Notes: generated by a model from the sequence alone, not told the origin. Positions 1-8,656 are shown, counted from the stretch's first letter. The stretch is 24,124 bases of DNA from an uncultured Prevotellaceae bacterium (GCA_937900485.1 CALCEL010000061.1:1-24124); one strand, 5' to 3'. Program-made: numbers and translations.

Positions 1-2
1 TA

Positions 3-72
3 AACCCAAATCGGTCATTAGGATTTCTCGGTGCTGTATGGCAGTGAGAAATCCTAATGACCGATTTGGGTT
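3..72. repeat. Perfect 27-bp inverted repeat with 16-nt spacer
   Basis: Positions 3-29 are the exact reverse complement of positions 46-72, separated by a 16-nt spacer. There is no T-tract on either side, so it does not look like a normal intrinsic terminator. It stops 4 bp before the left end of the IS66-type remnant. It could be a small palindromic mobile repeat, a transcript-end hairpin of a gene to the left of the window, or a target structure for the adjacent insertion. The repeat is directly visible; its role is unknown. Confidence 0.9.
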
Positions 73-153
73 CAATGGAAATCATCCCAAATGAGACTTG
101 TTTTGTGGGTGCAGAGTTCTTCGTAGCTTTGCGCCCATAAAATTTTTACGTCA

Positions 154-246
154 ATGTTCAGTCTGAATGAAAGCAACAGATTCATGGTCTTTGGCAATGC
201 CGTTGACCTCCGCAAGGGAATAGAGTCCCTGTGTGTGTTCGTGCGT
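154..246 (+). pseudogene. IS66 TnpB (accessory protein), N-terminal fragment
   Basis: Reading from ATG 154 gives about 31 residues beginning MFSLNESNRF and containing DLRKGIESL. This matches the start of IS66 ORF2/TnpB proteins, whose hallmark is an early D-[LM]-RK-[GS]-[FI]-[DE]-[SG]-L motif. The similarity stops near residue 31, where the sequence switches to tnpC-derived sequence in another frame. TnpB is normally about 115 residues, so this is a truncated, non-functional relic. The start lies only about 60 bp from the left terminal repeat, so tnpB would have been the first gene of this element, with no room for tnpA. Confidence 0.7.
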
Positions 247-248
247 AT

Positions 249-473
249 GTACTCGATGGTCCCGACGGACGGAAGAACTGGCTCTTCGTTGACAGTGACG
301 GGTTGGCGCAGGACACAGCGTTATACCTGACGCTCATAGGCTCATGCAATCTTCTCGGCATCGACCCGTTAAGATACTTCAACGAGATACTGCCAAAGAT
401 ACACCGTGACATGACGAGAGAGGGGTGTGAGGCACTCTTGCCGTACAGAGGCGCACGGTCTCTTGAAAACTGA
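249..473 (+). pseudogene. IS66 TnpC transposase, C-terminal fragment
   Basis: The frame ending at stop 471-473 encodes about 74 residues with GRKNWLF, then a helical stretch including TLIGSCNLLGIDPLRYF and finally EALLPYR. This is the characteristic end of IS66 transposases: GRKN[WY]LF, a helix, NG[IV][DN]P, and a terminal ELLP motif. The DDE catalytic core upstream is missing, so the fragment cannot transpose. The open frame extends back to a GTG at 231, but residues before about position 249 overlap the tnpB relic and are not transposase-like. It may use transposase supplied by full-length IS66 copies elsewhere (inference). Confidence 0.75.
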
Positions 474-482
474 GGGTTATAG

Positions 483-528
483 ACAAAGGCGTCCGACATC
501 AGACTAGATGTCGGACGCCTTTGTTTTT
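483..528 (+). terminator. Rho-independent terminator inside the IS66 remnant
   Basis: An 18-bp perfect stem (483-500 with 507-524) has a 6-nt loop and runs into TTTTT at 524-528. The T-tract lies on the plus-strand side, so it would stop rightward transcription coming from the element toward aguA. It lies 10 bp after the transposase stop, inside the right terminal repeat. It could also slow leftward readthrough from aguA, but there is no T-tract in that direction. Confidence 0.8.
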
Positions 529-559
529 GCATGAACGCCTTATTTGGGATGGTTACCTC

Positions 560-1570
560 TCACACCTTAGGGTATTGCATGGTGCAGCAGTGGAGTGAGC
601 CATGTTGTTTGATGAGAGGACGGCAGTCTATTCCCACGATCTCGTAGCCGGGAAAAGCTTTGCTGAGCTGTATGGCTGCAGTCTCATCATTCTCCTTTTG
701 ATTGTACGTAGGGTACAATACGGCGTTGTTCACTATGAGGAAGTTTGCGTATGTGGCGGGTAGTCGATCACCCTCCCACGTGCATGCGTCAGGCAGCGGC
801 AGTGGTATGAGGGTGTATGGACGTCCGTCGAGGGTCTTCATCTCCTTCAGTTCCTTCTCCATGGCGTCAAGCTCAGCGAAGTGCTCGTCATCTCTGTCGG
901 TGCATTGAACGTAGGCGATAGCGTTGTTAGGGCACAGTCGCGCCACGGTGTCGACGTGTCCGTCGGTGTCATCGCCAGCGAGCCATGAGTGGTTGAGCCA
1001 CAGCACGCGTCGCGCGTTGAAGCGTTGGATGAGATAGTGCTCGATGTCCTCTTTCGTCATCGTGTCGTTTCTGTTTGGAGCGAGAAGACATGTGCTGGTG
1101 GTGAGTAGGGTGCCGTTGCCGTCACTCTCTATGCTGCCTCCTTCGAGTACGAAGTCGAGGCAGCTCACGTAGTCTCCCTTTATCGCTCCTGTGGAATGCA
1201 GTCTCTTATTTATCTGGTTGTCTAAGTTGCTTGCGAACTTCAATCCCCATCCGTTGAACGTGAAGTCCATGAGAAGTCTTCGTCCGTCCTCGATGCATGA
1301 GATGAAAGCGTGGTCTCTTGCCCACGTGTCGTTGTTCTCACACTCCGCTATCACGATGTTGTCGCTTGTCACGTTATGTTCCTTGAGATGTCTAGTGACC
1401 TCATCCGGATGCTGAGCCGCGATGAGCAGACGTTCCCTGGCCGCTATCTCTCTCGTCATGTCGCAATAGCAGTCGACCACCTCGTCAAAGATGTCCGCCC
1501 AGTCAGTCTCCTTGTGTGGCCACGTCAGTTGTACGAACTCCTGTTCGTGCCATTCCGCCGGTAAATACAT
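560..1570 (-). CDS. aguA: Agmatine deiminase (agmatine iminohydrolase)
   Basis: Cytoplasmic enzyme that hydrolyses agmatine to N-carbamoylputrescine and ammonia, a step of arginine-derived polyamine synthesis. The 336-residue product has the usual family length (about 340-370) and the guanidine-modifying enzyme fold. Visible motifs are the N-terminal MYLPAEWHEQEFVQLTWPH, NDTWARD near residue 85, EGGSIESDG near 145, GDDTDGHVD near 200 with the catalytic His, and C-terminal HGSLHCC with the expected nucleophile Cys328. It starts 18 bp after the trmD stop, so the two are probably co-transcribed as the end of the glmS-to-aguA run. The stop is 2 bp from the IS66 remnant, yet the C-terminus appears complete. 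The usual partner, N-carbamoylputrescine amidase (aguB), is not in the window. Confidence 0.95.
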   Translation of the reverse strand: MYLPAEWHEQEFVQLTWPHKETDWADIFDEVVDCYCDMTREIAARERLLIAAQHPDEVTRHLKEHNVTSDNIVIAECENNDTWARDHAFISCIEDGRRLLMDFTFNGWGLKFASNLDNQINKRLHSTGAIKGDYVSCLDFVLEGGSIESDGNGTLLTTSTCLLAPNRNDTMTKEDIEHYLIQRFNARRVLWLNHSWLAGDDTDGHVDTVARLCPNNAIAYVQCTDRDDEHFAELDAMEKELKEMKTLDGRPYTLIPLPLPDACTWEGDRLPATYANFLIVNNAVLYPTYNQKENDETAAIQLSKAFPGYEIVGIDCRPLIKQHGSLHCCTMQYPKV

Positions 1571-1588
1571 ATAATGGTATGTTTTAGA

Positions 1589-2287
1589 TTATTTCTCGAG
1601 CAGGTCTGGTCTCAACGCTTTTGTTCTAGCCAGTGACTGCTCATATTCCCAGTTTTTGATGTTTGCCTCATGTCCGCTCAGCAGGATGTCCGGCACGGTC
1701 CATGTCTCATTTGGGTTTGACACGGGGTGGTACTGAGCTGGCCTTGTGTATACAGGTGGCTCCAGCAGGTTGTCCTGAAACGAGTCGGACAACGCGCTCT
1801 GCTCATCTCCTATGGCTCCGGGAATGACACGTACTATGGCGTCGGTCATGATGGCTGCCGCCAGCTCGCCTCCCGTCAGCACATAGTCACCGACTGACAC
1901 CTCTCGTGTGATGAGATGTTCACGTATGCGATAGTCAATGCCCTTGTAGTGTCCGCAAAGAATTATGATGTTTTTCTTCAGTGACAGCTCGTTAGCCATC
2001 GGCTGGTCGAAGCGCTGTCCGTCCGGTGCCGTGAATATTACCTCGTCGTACTCACGCTCGGCTTTGAGGGCGGATATGCATGCGTCGATAGGTTGGCACT
2101 GCATGAGCATGCCGGCCGCTCCACCGAAAGGGTAGTCGTCCACGCGTTTATGCTTGTCTGCCGTGTAGTCGCGCAGATTGTGTATGTAAATCTCCGCCAG
2201 TCCTTTCTTTTGGGCTCTTCCCAAGATACTCTCCTTGATGAATGGCTCTATCAGTTCAGGAAGGACTGTGATAATGTCTATTCTCAT
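1589..2287 (-). CDS. trmD: tRNA (guanine-N1)-methyltransferase TrmD
   Basis: Essential SPOUT methyltransferase that transfers a methyl group from S-adenosylmethionine to G37 of tRNAs reading CNN and related codons, preventing +1 frameshifts. The start at 2287 (MRIDIITVLPEL) is chosen because family members begin exactly there; an open extension to 2344 has no family resemblance. The 232-residue product shows GGAAGMLMQCQP near residue 60, and the trefoil-knot AdoMet site LCGHYKGIDYRI followed by GDYVLTGGELA near 110-140. SALSDSFQDNLLEPPVYTRP and the C-terminal QSLARTKALRPDLL complete the family pattern. It is 76 bp downstream of carB and 18 bp upstream of aguA; its placement in a nucleotide/glutamine gene run looks like shared transcription, not shared function. 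Confidence 0.96.
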   Translation of the reverse strand: MRIDIITVLPELIEPFIKESILGRAQKKGLAEIYIHNLRDYTADKHKRVDDYPFGGAAGMLMQCQPIDACISALKAEREYDEVIFTAPDGQRFDQPMANELSLKKNIIILCGHYKGIDYRIREHLITREVSVGDYVLTGGELAAAIMTDAIVRVIPGAIGDEQSALSDSFQDNLLEPPVYTRPAQYHPVSNPNETWTVPDILLSGHEANIKNWEYEQSLARTKALRPDLLEK

Positions 2288-2363
2288 ATTAGAGACTGAT
2301 TTAAAACAAAACGGAGTGCCCTCGCGCTTTAGGCACAAGGACACACCATCTTATAATAGATAA

Positions 2364-5300
2364 TTAGAATTCTCCCCAGGCCTTGATCTCTATGTCATCG
2401 AGTGACTTGTTGCAGAATGCGTTTATGAACGCGCTTGCGAGACGAGGGTTGGTGATCAGAGGAATGTTGAGGTCAATGGCTGCTCTACGTATCTTGTAAC
2501 CGTTAGACAGCTCTCCTGCCGTGAGGTCCTTTGGTACGTTGACCACCATGTCAATCTGCTTCTTGTGTAACATGTCGAGAGCCTGTGGCTGCATGTCCTT
2601 CTCGCTTGGCCAGTAAACAAGTGTGTTCTCGATGCCGTTCTCTGTAAGGTATTTGCTTGTTCCGCCTGTGGCGTACAAGTTGTATCCGTGCTCCCTGAGT
2701 GTCTTGGCGGCGTCGAGCATCTCTGCTTTCTGCTTACCTGTTCCTGTTGAGAGCAAGATGTTCTTCTGAGGGATTCTGTGTCCTACAGAGAGCATTGAGC
2801 AGAGCAGAGCGCTTGCTGTGTCGTCTCCGAGGCAGCCCACCTCACCTGTTGAGGCCATGTCGACGCCGAGTACAGGGTCTGCCTTCTGCAGACGGTTGAA
2901 AGAGAACTGGCTGGCCTTGATACCTACATACTCCAGGTCGAAGAGATTCTTGTGAGGCTTCTCGACTGGTATGCCGAGCATGATTTTTGTTGCGATCTCG
3001 ATGAGGTTGATCTTGAGAACCTTGCTTACGAATGGGAATGAGCGTGAAGCGCGGAGGTTACACTCGATAACCTTGATGTCATTCTCACGTGCCAGATATT
3101 GTATGTTGAATGGTCCGGAGATATTGAGTTCCTTGGCTATCTGTCGGCTGATCTTCTTGATGCGTCTCATCGTCTCCACATAGAGTTTCTGTGGAGGGAA
3201 CTGTATGGTGGCGTCACCAGAGTGTACTCCGGCGAACTCTATGTGCTCGGATATTGCGTAGGCGATTATCTCTCCGTCTTTTGCCACGGCGTCCATCTCG
3301 ACCTCCTTGGCGTGCTCGATGAATGATGACACCACTACTGGGTGCTTCTTGCTCACGTTGGCGGCGAGTTTCAGGAATCGCTCAAGCTCCTCCTGGTTTG
3401 AGCAGACGTTCATCGCTGCTCCGGAGAGTACGTATGAAGGACGGACGAGGACAGGGAAGCCTACCTTCTCAATGAATGAGTTGATGTCTTCCATGCTTGT
3501 CAGGGCTGCCCATGCTGGCTGGTCGACGCCTATCCTGTCGAGCATTGCTGAGAACTTGTCGCGGTCCTCTGCGTTGTCGATGCTCTTCGCTGTCGTTCCG
3601 AGTATAGGAACATTCTCAGCGTCAAGTCTCATGGCGAGGTTGTTAGGTATCTGTCCACCTGTTGACACTATCACACCGTGTGGGTTCTCCATCTCGATGA
3701 TGTCCATCACACGTTCGAAGGTCAACTCGTCAAAATAGAGTCGGTCGCACATGTCATAGTCCGTTGATACTGTCTCAGGGTTATAGTTTATCATGATGCT
3801 TCTGTAGCCCTCTTTGCGTATAGTGTTGAGTGCCTGCACTCCACACCAGTCGAACTCCACTGATGAGCCGATTCGGTATGCTCCTGAGCCGAGTACGATG
3901 ATTGACTTGTCGTCGTTCTCGAACTTGACGTCTGACGCCACTCCAGAGTAGGTGACATACAGATAGTTTGTCTGTGCGGGGTATTCTGCGGCGAGTGTGT
4001 CTATCTGTTTCACCACAGGCACGATGCCCATTTGCTTACGGGCCTTACGTACTTTCATCAGTGCCTCCTCTGCGTCAATCTGGGACTCAAGTCCCACAGC
4101 TCTCGCAATCTGGAAGTCTGTGTATCCTTGTATCTTAGCGCGGCGCATCAGCTCTGCGTCCACGTTGTCAAGTGAGCCTTTCTTCTGCAGGTCGATATAG
4201 GTGTTACGTATGTTCTGAAGCTTCTGCAGGAACCACTTGTCAATCTTTGTGAGGTCGTGTATCTGGTCGATGGCGTAGCCGAGGTGCAGAGCTTTCTCCA
4301 CCACAAGGATACGCTTGTCTGTAGGAGCCTTCAGCGCACCGTCGATGTCTCCGATCTGCAGTTCCTTGTTACCCACGAATCCGTGCAGTCCTTGTCCTAT
4401 CATGCGCAGTCCCTTCTGGATGGCCTCCTCGAATGTGCGTCCGATGGCCATCACCTCACCTACTGACTTCATTGATGAACCGAGCTCACGGTCTACGCCA
4501 CGGAATTTTCCGAGGTCCCAACGTGGTATCTTACAAACGACATAGTCGAGTGCTGGCTCGAAGAACGCGCTTGTGGTCTTTGTCACGCTGTTCTTGAGAT
4601 CGAAGAGTCCGTAGCCGAGTCCGAGCTTGGCTGCCACGAAGGCGAGAGGGTATCCCGTGGCCTTTGAGGCGAGGGCTGATGAGCGTGAGAGACGAGCGTT
4701 GACCTCGATGACGCGATAGTCCTCGCTCTCTGGGTCGAACGCATACTGCACGTTACACTCTCCTACGATACCTATGTGACGAATAATCTTGATGGCTAAT
4801 GCTCTGAGTTTGTGATACTCTGAGTTTGTGAGAGTCTGTGAAGGCGCTATGACGATGGACTCGCCGGTGTGTATACCCAGTGGGTCGAAGTTTTCCATGT
4901 TACATACTGTGATACAGTTGTCGTAACGGTCGCGTACCACCTCGTACTCAATCTCTTTCCATCCCTTGAGTGACTTCTCCACGAGCACCTGCGGGGAGAA
5001 TGAGAATGCCTTCTCAGCCAGCTTATTGAGCTCCTCCTCGTTGTCGCAGAATCCAGAGCCTAATCCGCCGAGAGCGTATGCTGCGCGTATTATTACCGGG
5101 TATCCAAGGTCCCTGGCTGCCTGACGAGCTGCCTCGATTGTCTCACAAGCCTGTGACTTGATGGTCTTCACGTCAATCTCGTCAAGCTTCTTGACGAATA
5201 GTTCACGGTCCTCAGTGTCTATGATTGCCTGTACAGGTGTACCGAGCACCTGCACGTTATACTTCTCTAAAATCTTCTGCTCGTAGAGGGCCACACCGCA

Positions 5301-5588
5301 GTTGAGAGCTGTCTGTCCTCCGAAAGCCAGTAAAATGCCCTGTGGCTTCTCTTTCTGTATCACCTTCTCCACGAAGAATGGTGTGACAGGCAGAAAGTAA
5401 ATCTTGTCAGCCACGCCTTCAGATGTCTGCACTGTGGCGATGTTCGGATTGATGAGTACAGTCTCGATGCCTTCCTCCTTCAGTGCCTTGAGAGCCTGTG
5501 AGCCTGAGTAGTCGAACTCTCCCGCTTCTCCGATCTTAAGTGCGCCTGAACCGAGAATCAGGACTTTCTTTATATTTGAATCTGTCAT
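2364..5588 (-). CDS. carB: Carbamoyl-phosphate synthase, large subunit
   Basis: Makes carbamoyl phosphate from ammonia (delivered by CarA), bicarbonate and two ATP, feeding pyrimidine and arginine synthesis. The 1074-residue length matches the family. It has two homologous halves, each with pre-ATP-grasp and ATP-grasp domains: the first opens with KVLILGSGALKIGEAGEFDYSG, the second with SIIVLGSGAYRIGSSVEFDWCG near residue 555. A C-terminal MGS-like allosteric domain begins around residue 930 (LLSTGTGKQK, then ATGGTSKYL). The ATG at 5588 is preferred because the MTDSNIKKVLILGSG start fits the family; the open frame to 5624 only adds residues overlapping the carA end. The gap to carA is 13 nt with an A-rich leader, so the subunits are co-translated. 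Confidence 0.97.
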   Translation of the reverse strand: MTDSNIKKVLILGSGALKIGEAGEFDYSGSQALKALKEEGIETVLINPNIATVQTSEGVADKIYFLPVTPFFVEKVIQKEKPQGILLAFGGQTALNCGVALYEQKILEKYNVQVLGTPVQAIIDTEDRELFVKKLDEIDVKTIKSQACETIEAARQAARDLGYPVIIRAAYALGGLGSGFCDNEEELNKLAEKAFSFSPQVLVEKSLKGWKEIEYEVVRDRYDNCITVCNMENFDPLGIHTGESIVIAPSQTLTNSEYHKLRALAIKIIRHIGIVGECNVQYAFDPESEDYRVIEVNARLSRSSALASKATGYPLAFVAAKLGLGYGLFDLKNSVTKTTSAFFEPALDYVVCKIPRWDLGKFRGVDRELGSSMKSVGEVMAIGRTFEEAIQKGLRMIGQGLHGFVGNKELQIGDIDGALKAPTDKRILVVEKALHLGYAIDQIHDLTKIDKWFLQKLQNIRNTYIDLQKKGSLDNVDAELMRRAKIQGYTDFQIARAVGLESQIDAEEALMKVRKARKQMGIVPVVKQIDTLAAEYPAQTNYLYVTYSGVASDVKFENDDKSIIVLGSGAYRIGSSVEFDWCGVQALNTIRKEGYRSIMINYNPETVSTDYDMCDRLYFDELTFERVMDIIEMENPHGVIVSTGGQIPNNLAMRLDAENVPILGTTAKSIDNAEDRDKFSAMLDRIGVDQPAWAALTSMEDINSFIEKVGFPVLVRPSYVLSGAAMNVCSNQEELERFLKLAANVSKKHPVVVSSFIEHAKEVEMDAVAKDGEIIAYAISEHIEFAGVHSGDATIQFPPQKLYVETMRRIKKISRQIAKELNISGPFNIQYLARENDIKVIECNLRASRSFPFVSKVLKINLIEIATKIMLGIPVEKPHKNLFDLEYVGIKASQFSFNRLQKADPVLGVDMASTGEVGCLGDDTASALLCSMLSVGHRIPQKNILLSTGTGKQKAEMLDAAKTLREHGYNLYATGGTSKYLTENGIENTLVYWPSEKDMQPQALDMLHKKQIDMVVNVPKDLTAGELSNGYKIRRAAIDLNIPLITNPRLASAFINAFCNKSLDDIEIKAWGEF

Positions 5589-5601
5589 TTTTTCTTTTGT
5601 C

Positions 5602-6678
5602 TTAAAGCAAGTTAACGAAATCATCGAACATAAACTCTGTGTCTACCGGACCTGATGCCGCTTCCGGGTGGAACTGTGCTGAGAACCATGGGTTCTTCTT
5701 GTGTCTGATACCCTCGTTGGAGCCGTCGTTCATATTAATGAACAAAGGTTCCCAGTCAGCAGGCAGTGTGTTGTTGTCCACTGCGTATCCGTGGTTCTGT
5801 GAAGTGATGAAGCACTTGTTTGTTCCCACCTGTCTTACCGGCTGGTTGTGTGAGCGGTGTCCGTATTTCAGTTTATATATCTTAGCTCCCGCTGCTTTTG
5901 ACAGTAGTTGGTTACCCATGCATATTCCCATGCAAGGGCGAACGACTGGGTTGTTGAGGAATTTCTTTATGTTCTCCACCGCCTCTGCCGCTGTGTCTGG
6001 GTCTCCAGGTCCATTGGCGAGGAAGAGTCCGTCGAACTCAAGTTCGTTGAAGTCATAGTTCCAAGGAACCCTTATAACCTCTACGTTTCTCTTTATGAGA
6101 CAACGTATGATGTTGTTTTTCACGCCGCAGTCGACGAGTACGACTTTCTTTTCGGCTCCCTCATTGTATCGTATTATCTCTTTACAACTCACTTTTGCTA
6201 TGTAGTTGACACCTTCGTATTGAGCTGTGGCGACATTATCCGGCTCGTCGTCGAATATTATCTTACCCATCATAACACCGTGCTCACGAAGTACTTTTGT
6301 GAGTTCTCTTGTATCAATACCGGTGATTCCCGGCACCAGTTCTCTTTTCAGCCATTCCGCAAGGCTCTCCTTTGCGTTCCAATGTGAGTACTCAGTACTG
6401 TAATCGCTTACGATAATGGCTTCAGCATGTATCTTGTCGCTCTCCATGTATGTGGCGATGCCGTTTGGCTCTATTGAAAAAGCAGGGACACCATAATTGC
6501 CCACGAGTGGATAAGTGAGAACCATGAGCTGACCCGCATAGCTCGGGTCTGTGAGACTCTCCGGGTATCCCATCATAGCAGTGTTGAAGACCACCTCACC
6601 CGCTACTGGTTTCTCGTATCCGAAAGACTCACCATGAAACTTTGTTCCATCATCTAAGACCAGTGTTACTTTTCTCAT
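5602..6678 (-). CDS. carA: Carbamoyl-phosphate synthase, small (glutaminase) subunit
   Basis: Hydrolyses glutamine and channels ammonia to CarB. The 358-residue product has the N-terminal CarA domain (GESFGYEKPVAGEVVFNTAMMGY region, residues 17-40) and a C-terminal class I glutamine amidotransferase domain. Catalytic residues are visible: nucleophile Cys253 in GICMGNQLL, then His337 and Glu339 in QFHPEA. GPGDPD near residue 220 is the oxyanion-loop region. It lies 56 bp downstream of the purF-like gene and 13 bp upstream of carB. Together with GlmS and the PurF-like protein it makes three consecutive glutamine-using enzymes on one strand. Confidence 0.97.
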   Translation of the reverse strand: MRKVTLVLDDGTKFHGESFGYEKPVAGEVVFNTAMMGYPESLTDPSYAGQLMVLTYPLVGNYGVPAFSIEPNGIATYMESDKIHAEAIIVSDYSTEYSHWNAKESLAEWLKRELVPGITGIDTRELTKVLREHGVMMGKIIFDDEPDNVATAQYEGVNYIAKVSCKEIIRYNEGAEKKVVLVDCGVKNNIIRCLIKRNVEVIRVPWNYDFNELEFDGLFLANGPGDPDTAAEAVENIKKFLNNPVVRPCMGICMGNQLLSKAAGAKIYKLKYGHRSHNQPVRQVGTNKCFITSQNHGYAVDNNTLPADWEPLFINMNDGSNEGIRHKKNPWFSAQFHPEAASGPVDTEFMFDDFVNLL

Positions 6679-6734
6679 TTCTTTTGTTGTTTATATATTG
6701 TCTGAATTTTTCTTTTCTTTAGAATTACCGCTGT

Positions 6735-8621
6735 TTATTTAGCGAGGTAGATTTTCTCCACATAATTTATATATGCTTGGTTGAGCAGGCGAACACCTCC
6801 TAGAGTGGGGTACTCACCAGAAAAATACCAGTCTCCAGGTGTGTTCGGGCAAGCCTTGTGCAGACCATCTATGGTCTGATAGACAATCTCCACTGGTGTG
6901 GTGACGTCTTCAGGGCGCAGCAGCTCTGTCATCTTGTCTGAGATGTCCTTGTCTGTGAACGGCGCATATATCTCCTTGACATAGTTCACCATTTGTTCCT
7001 TTGGCAAGTTGGCCTGTGACTTACACTTCTGGTACACTCTGTAAATCAGCTGTTCCTTGTTCTTGTCTTTCAGCAGTTCTATGGCTGCGCGGAAGGCTAT
7101 GAACTCACTCATCTTGGCCATGTCTATACCATAGTAGTCCGGATAGCGTACCTGTGGTGAAGAGCTGACCAGTACGAGTTTTTTCGGATGTAGTCTGTCT
7201 AATATACGTATGATACTCTCCTTCAGTGTTGTTCCTCTCACGATGGAGTCATCGATGACCACAAGATTGTCCACGTATGGCTTGACGCTGCCGTAGGTGA
7301 TGTCATACACGTGAGCCGCAAGGTCGTTTCTGCTGTCGCTCTCCGTAATGAATGTCCTGAGCTTGATGTCTTTAAGAACCACCTTCTCTATACGTACCTG
7401 TGGATTCTCTATCGTCTCAATCTCCTCCTTCGTCGGTTTGTGGTCCAAAGACAGTATCTGATCTATCTTCTTATGTTTCACATACTCCGTGAAACCTTCA
7501 ACCATTCCGTAGAAAGCCACCTCAGCGGTGTTAGGAATGAAAGAGAACACCGTGTGCTCCACGTCATTGTCTATTGCCTTGAGTATCGGGTCGACGAGCT
7601 GACGTCCCAACGCCTTTCTCTCGTTGTATATGTCACGGTCGTTACCCCTGCTGAAGTATATTCTCTCGAAAGAGCATGACTTGTTGTTCTTTGGCTCTAT
7701 GATTTGTGAGAATCGTACGTCTCCGTATTTGCTCGCTATTATCGCTTGTCCTGGCAGTAGCTCGTGTATCTGATCGTATTCGAGGTCCAGTGCGGTCTGT
7801 ATTGCTGGTCGTTCACTCGCAATGACCAGAATCTCGTCATCCATATACCAGAAAGCAGGTCTGATGCCCCAAGGGTCTCTCATTGAGAACATCTCACCGG
7901 AGCCGGTCTGTCCGCATACGCAGTATCCTCCGTCCCAGTGTGGTGCGGATGTCATAAGCACGTTCTCCATCTTGATGTTGTCCTCGATGTAGTCTGTTAT
8001 GTCATATCCTGTTAGTCCCTTTGAATCAGCCTCTTGCCAAAGTCTCTCAGACTCTCTGTCAAGTCTGTGTCCGACTTGCTCAAGCATGATATATGTGTCG
8101 CTGAACATACGAGGGTGTTGACCAGTCTTTGCTATTTCCGCGAAGAACTCATCGACATTCGTCATGTTGAAATTGCCGCATAGACAGAGATTCTTAGCTC
8201 GCCAGTTGTTACGTCTAAGAAACGGATGGACATAAGATAGGCCACTCTTTCCGGTAGTTGAATAACGGAGGTGGCCCATATATAGCTCGCCCGCAAATGG
8301 GAGAGCCTTCTTAGCAAATGCAGCATCGGTGACCTGTTCATTAGGGTAATCTTTGAAATACTCATGAACATTAGCGAAAATCTCGGTTATGGCTCCAGAG
8401 CCTAACGCCTTTTCGCGGAACATATATTCCTCACCAGGGTTAGCGGTCAGCTTTACACAACTGATGCCTGCCCCTTCCTGACCTCTGTTGTGCTGCTTCT
8501 CCATCATGAGATAGAGCTTGTTGAGGCCATACATCCACGTGCCGTATTTCTTCTGGTAGTACTCCAGCGGCTTGCGCAGACGTATCATTACTATACCGCA
8601 CTCGTGCTTAAGTGGTTCCAT
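6735..8621 (-). CDS. purF: Amidophosphoribosyltransferase-family protein (long PurF form)
   Basis: Predicted to transfer glutamine-derived ammonia to PRPP giving 5-phosphoribosylamine, the first step of purine synthesis. The N-terminal class II amidotransferase domain has Cys8 in KHECGIVMI and HNRGQEGAGI near residue 43. The seven residues before Cys8 resemble the cleaved propeptide of Bacillus-type PurF. The phosphoribosyltransferase half carries the PRPP-binding loop VVIDDSIVRGTT at about 452-463. At 628 residues it is well above the usual 470-510, with over 150 residues after the PRPP loop. I recall homologues of this form beside glmS and carAB in Bacteroides. Whether it is the main PurF or a paralogue with another acceptor cannot be decided here. 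Spacing is 35 bp from glmS and 56 bp to carA. Confidence 0.88.
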   Translation of the reverse strand: MEPLKHECGIVMIRLRKPLEYYQKKYGTWMYGLNKLYLMMEKQHNRGQEGAGISCVKLTANPGEEYMFREKALGSGAITEIFANVHEYFKDYPNEQVTDAAFAKKALPFAGELYMGHLRYSTTGKSGLSYVHPFLRRNNWRAKNLCLCGNFNMTNVDEFFAEIAKTGQHPRMFSDTYIMLEQVGHRLDRESERLWQEADSKGLTGYDITDYIEDNIKMENVLMTSAPHWDGGYCVCGQTGSGEMFSMRDPWGIRPAFWYMDDEILVIASERPAIQTALDLEYDQIHELLPGQAIIASKYGDVRFSQIIEPKNNKSCSFERIYFSRGNDRDIYNERKALGRQLVDPILKAIDNDVEHTVFSFIPNTAEVAFYGMVEGFTEYVKHKKIDQILSLDHKPTKEEIETIENPQVRIEKVVLKDIKLRTFITESDSRNDLAAHVYDITYGSVKPYVDNLVVIDDSIVRGTTLKESIIRILDRLHPKKLVLVSSSPQVRYPDYYGIDMAKMSEFIAFRAAIELLKDKNKEQLIYRVYQKCKSQANLPKEQMVNYVKEIYAPFTDKDISDKMTELLRPEDVTTPVEIVYQTIDGLHKACPNTPGDWYFSGEYPTLGGVRLLNQAYINYVEKIYLAK

Positions 8622-8656
8622 CCTATTCTTTTTATCCTTATGTTATTAACAATCCT

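Larger units (their letters stand above)
77..557 (+). mobile_element. Internally deleted IS66-family element (non-autonomous remnant)
   Basis: Two imperfect terminal inverted repeats bound this segment. Positions 77-95 and the reverse complement of 539-557 share the core CATCCCAAAT and match at about 15 of 19 positions. Between them are the N-terminus of an IS66 TnpB protein and, out of frame with it, the C-terminus of an IS66 TnpC transposase. A full IS66 element is normally about 2.5 kb, so roughly 2 kb (the rest of tnpB and most of tnpC) is missing. I see no 8-bp target duplication when positions 69-76 are compared with 558-565. The element ends 2 bp beyond the aguA stop codon, so that gene is not interrupted. 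Confidence 0.75.

Noticed and set aside
69..565. 8-bp target-site duplication of the IS66 remnant
   Set aside because: The 8 bp on the left (69-76) and on the right (558-565) do not match.
2316..2336. Terminator between carB and trmD on the minus strand
   Set aside because: GTGCC/GGCAC gives only a 5-bp stem with an 11-nt loop, although a T-rich stretch follows on the minus strand; not convincing enough to split the operon.
2288..2344. Longer trmD start at 2344
   Set aside because: TrmD proteins begin at the MRIDIITVLPEL equivalent; the extra 19 residues are not family-like.
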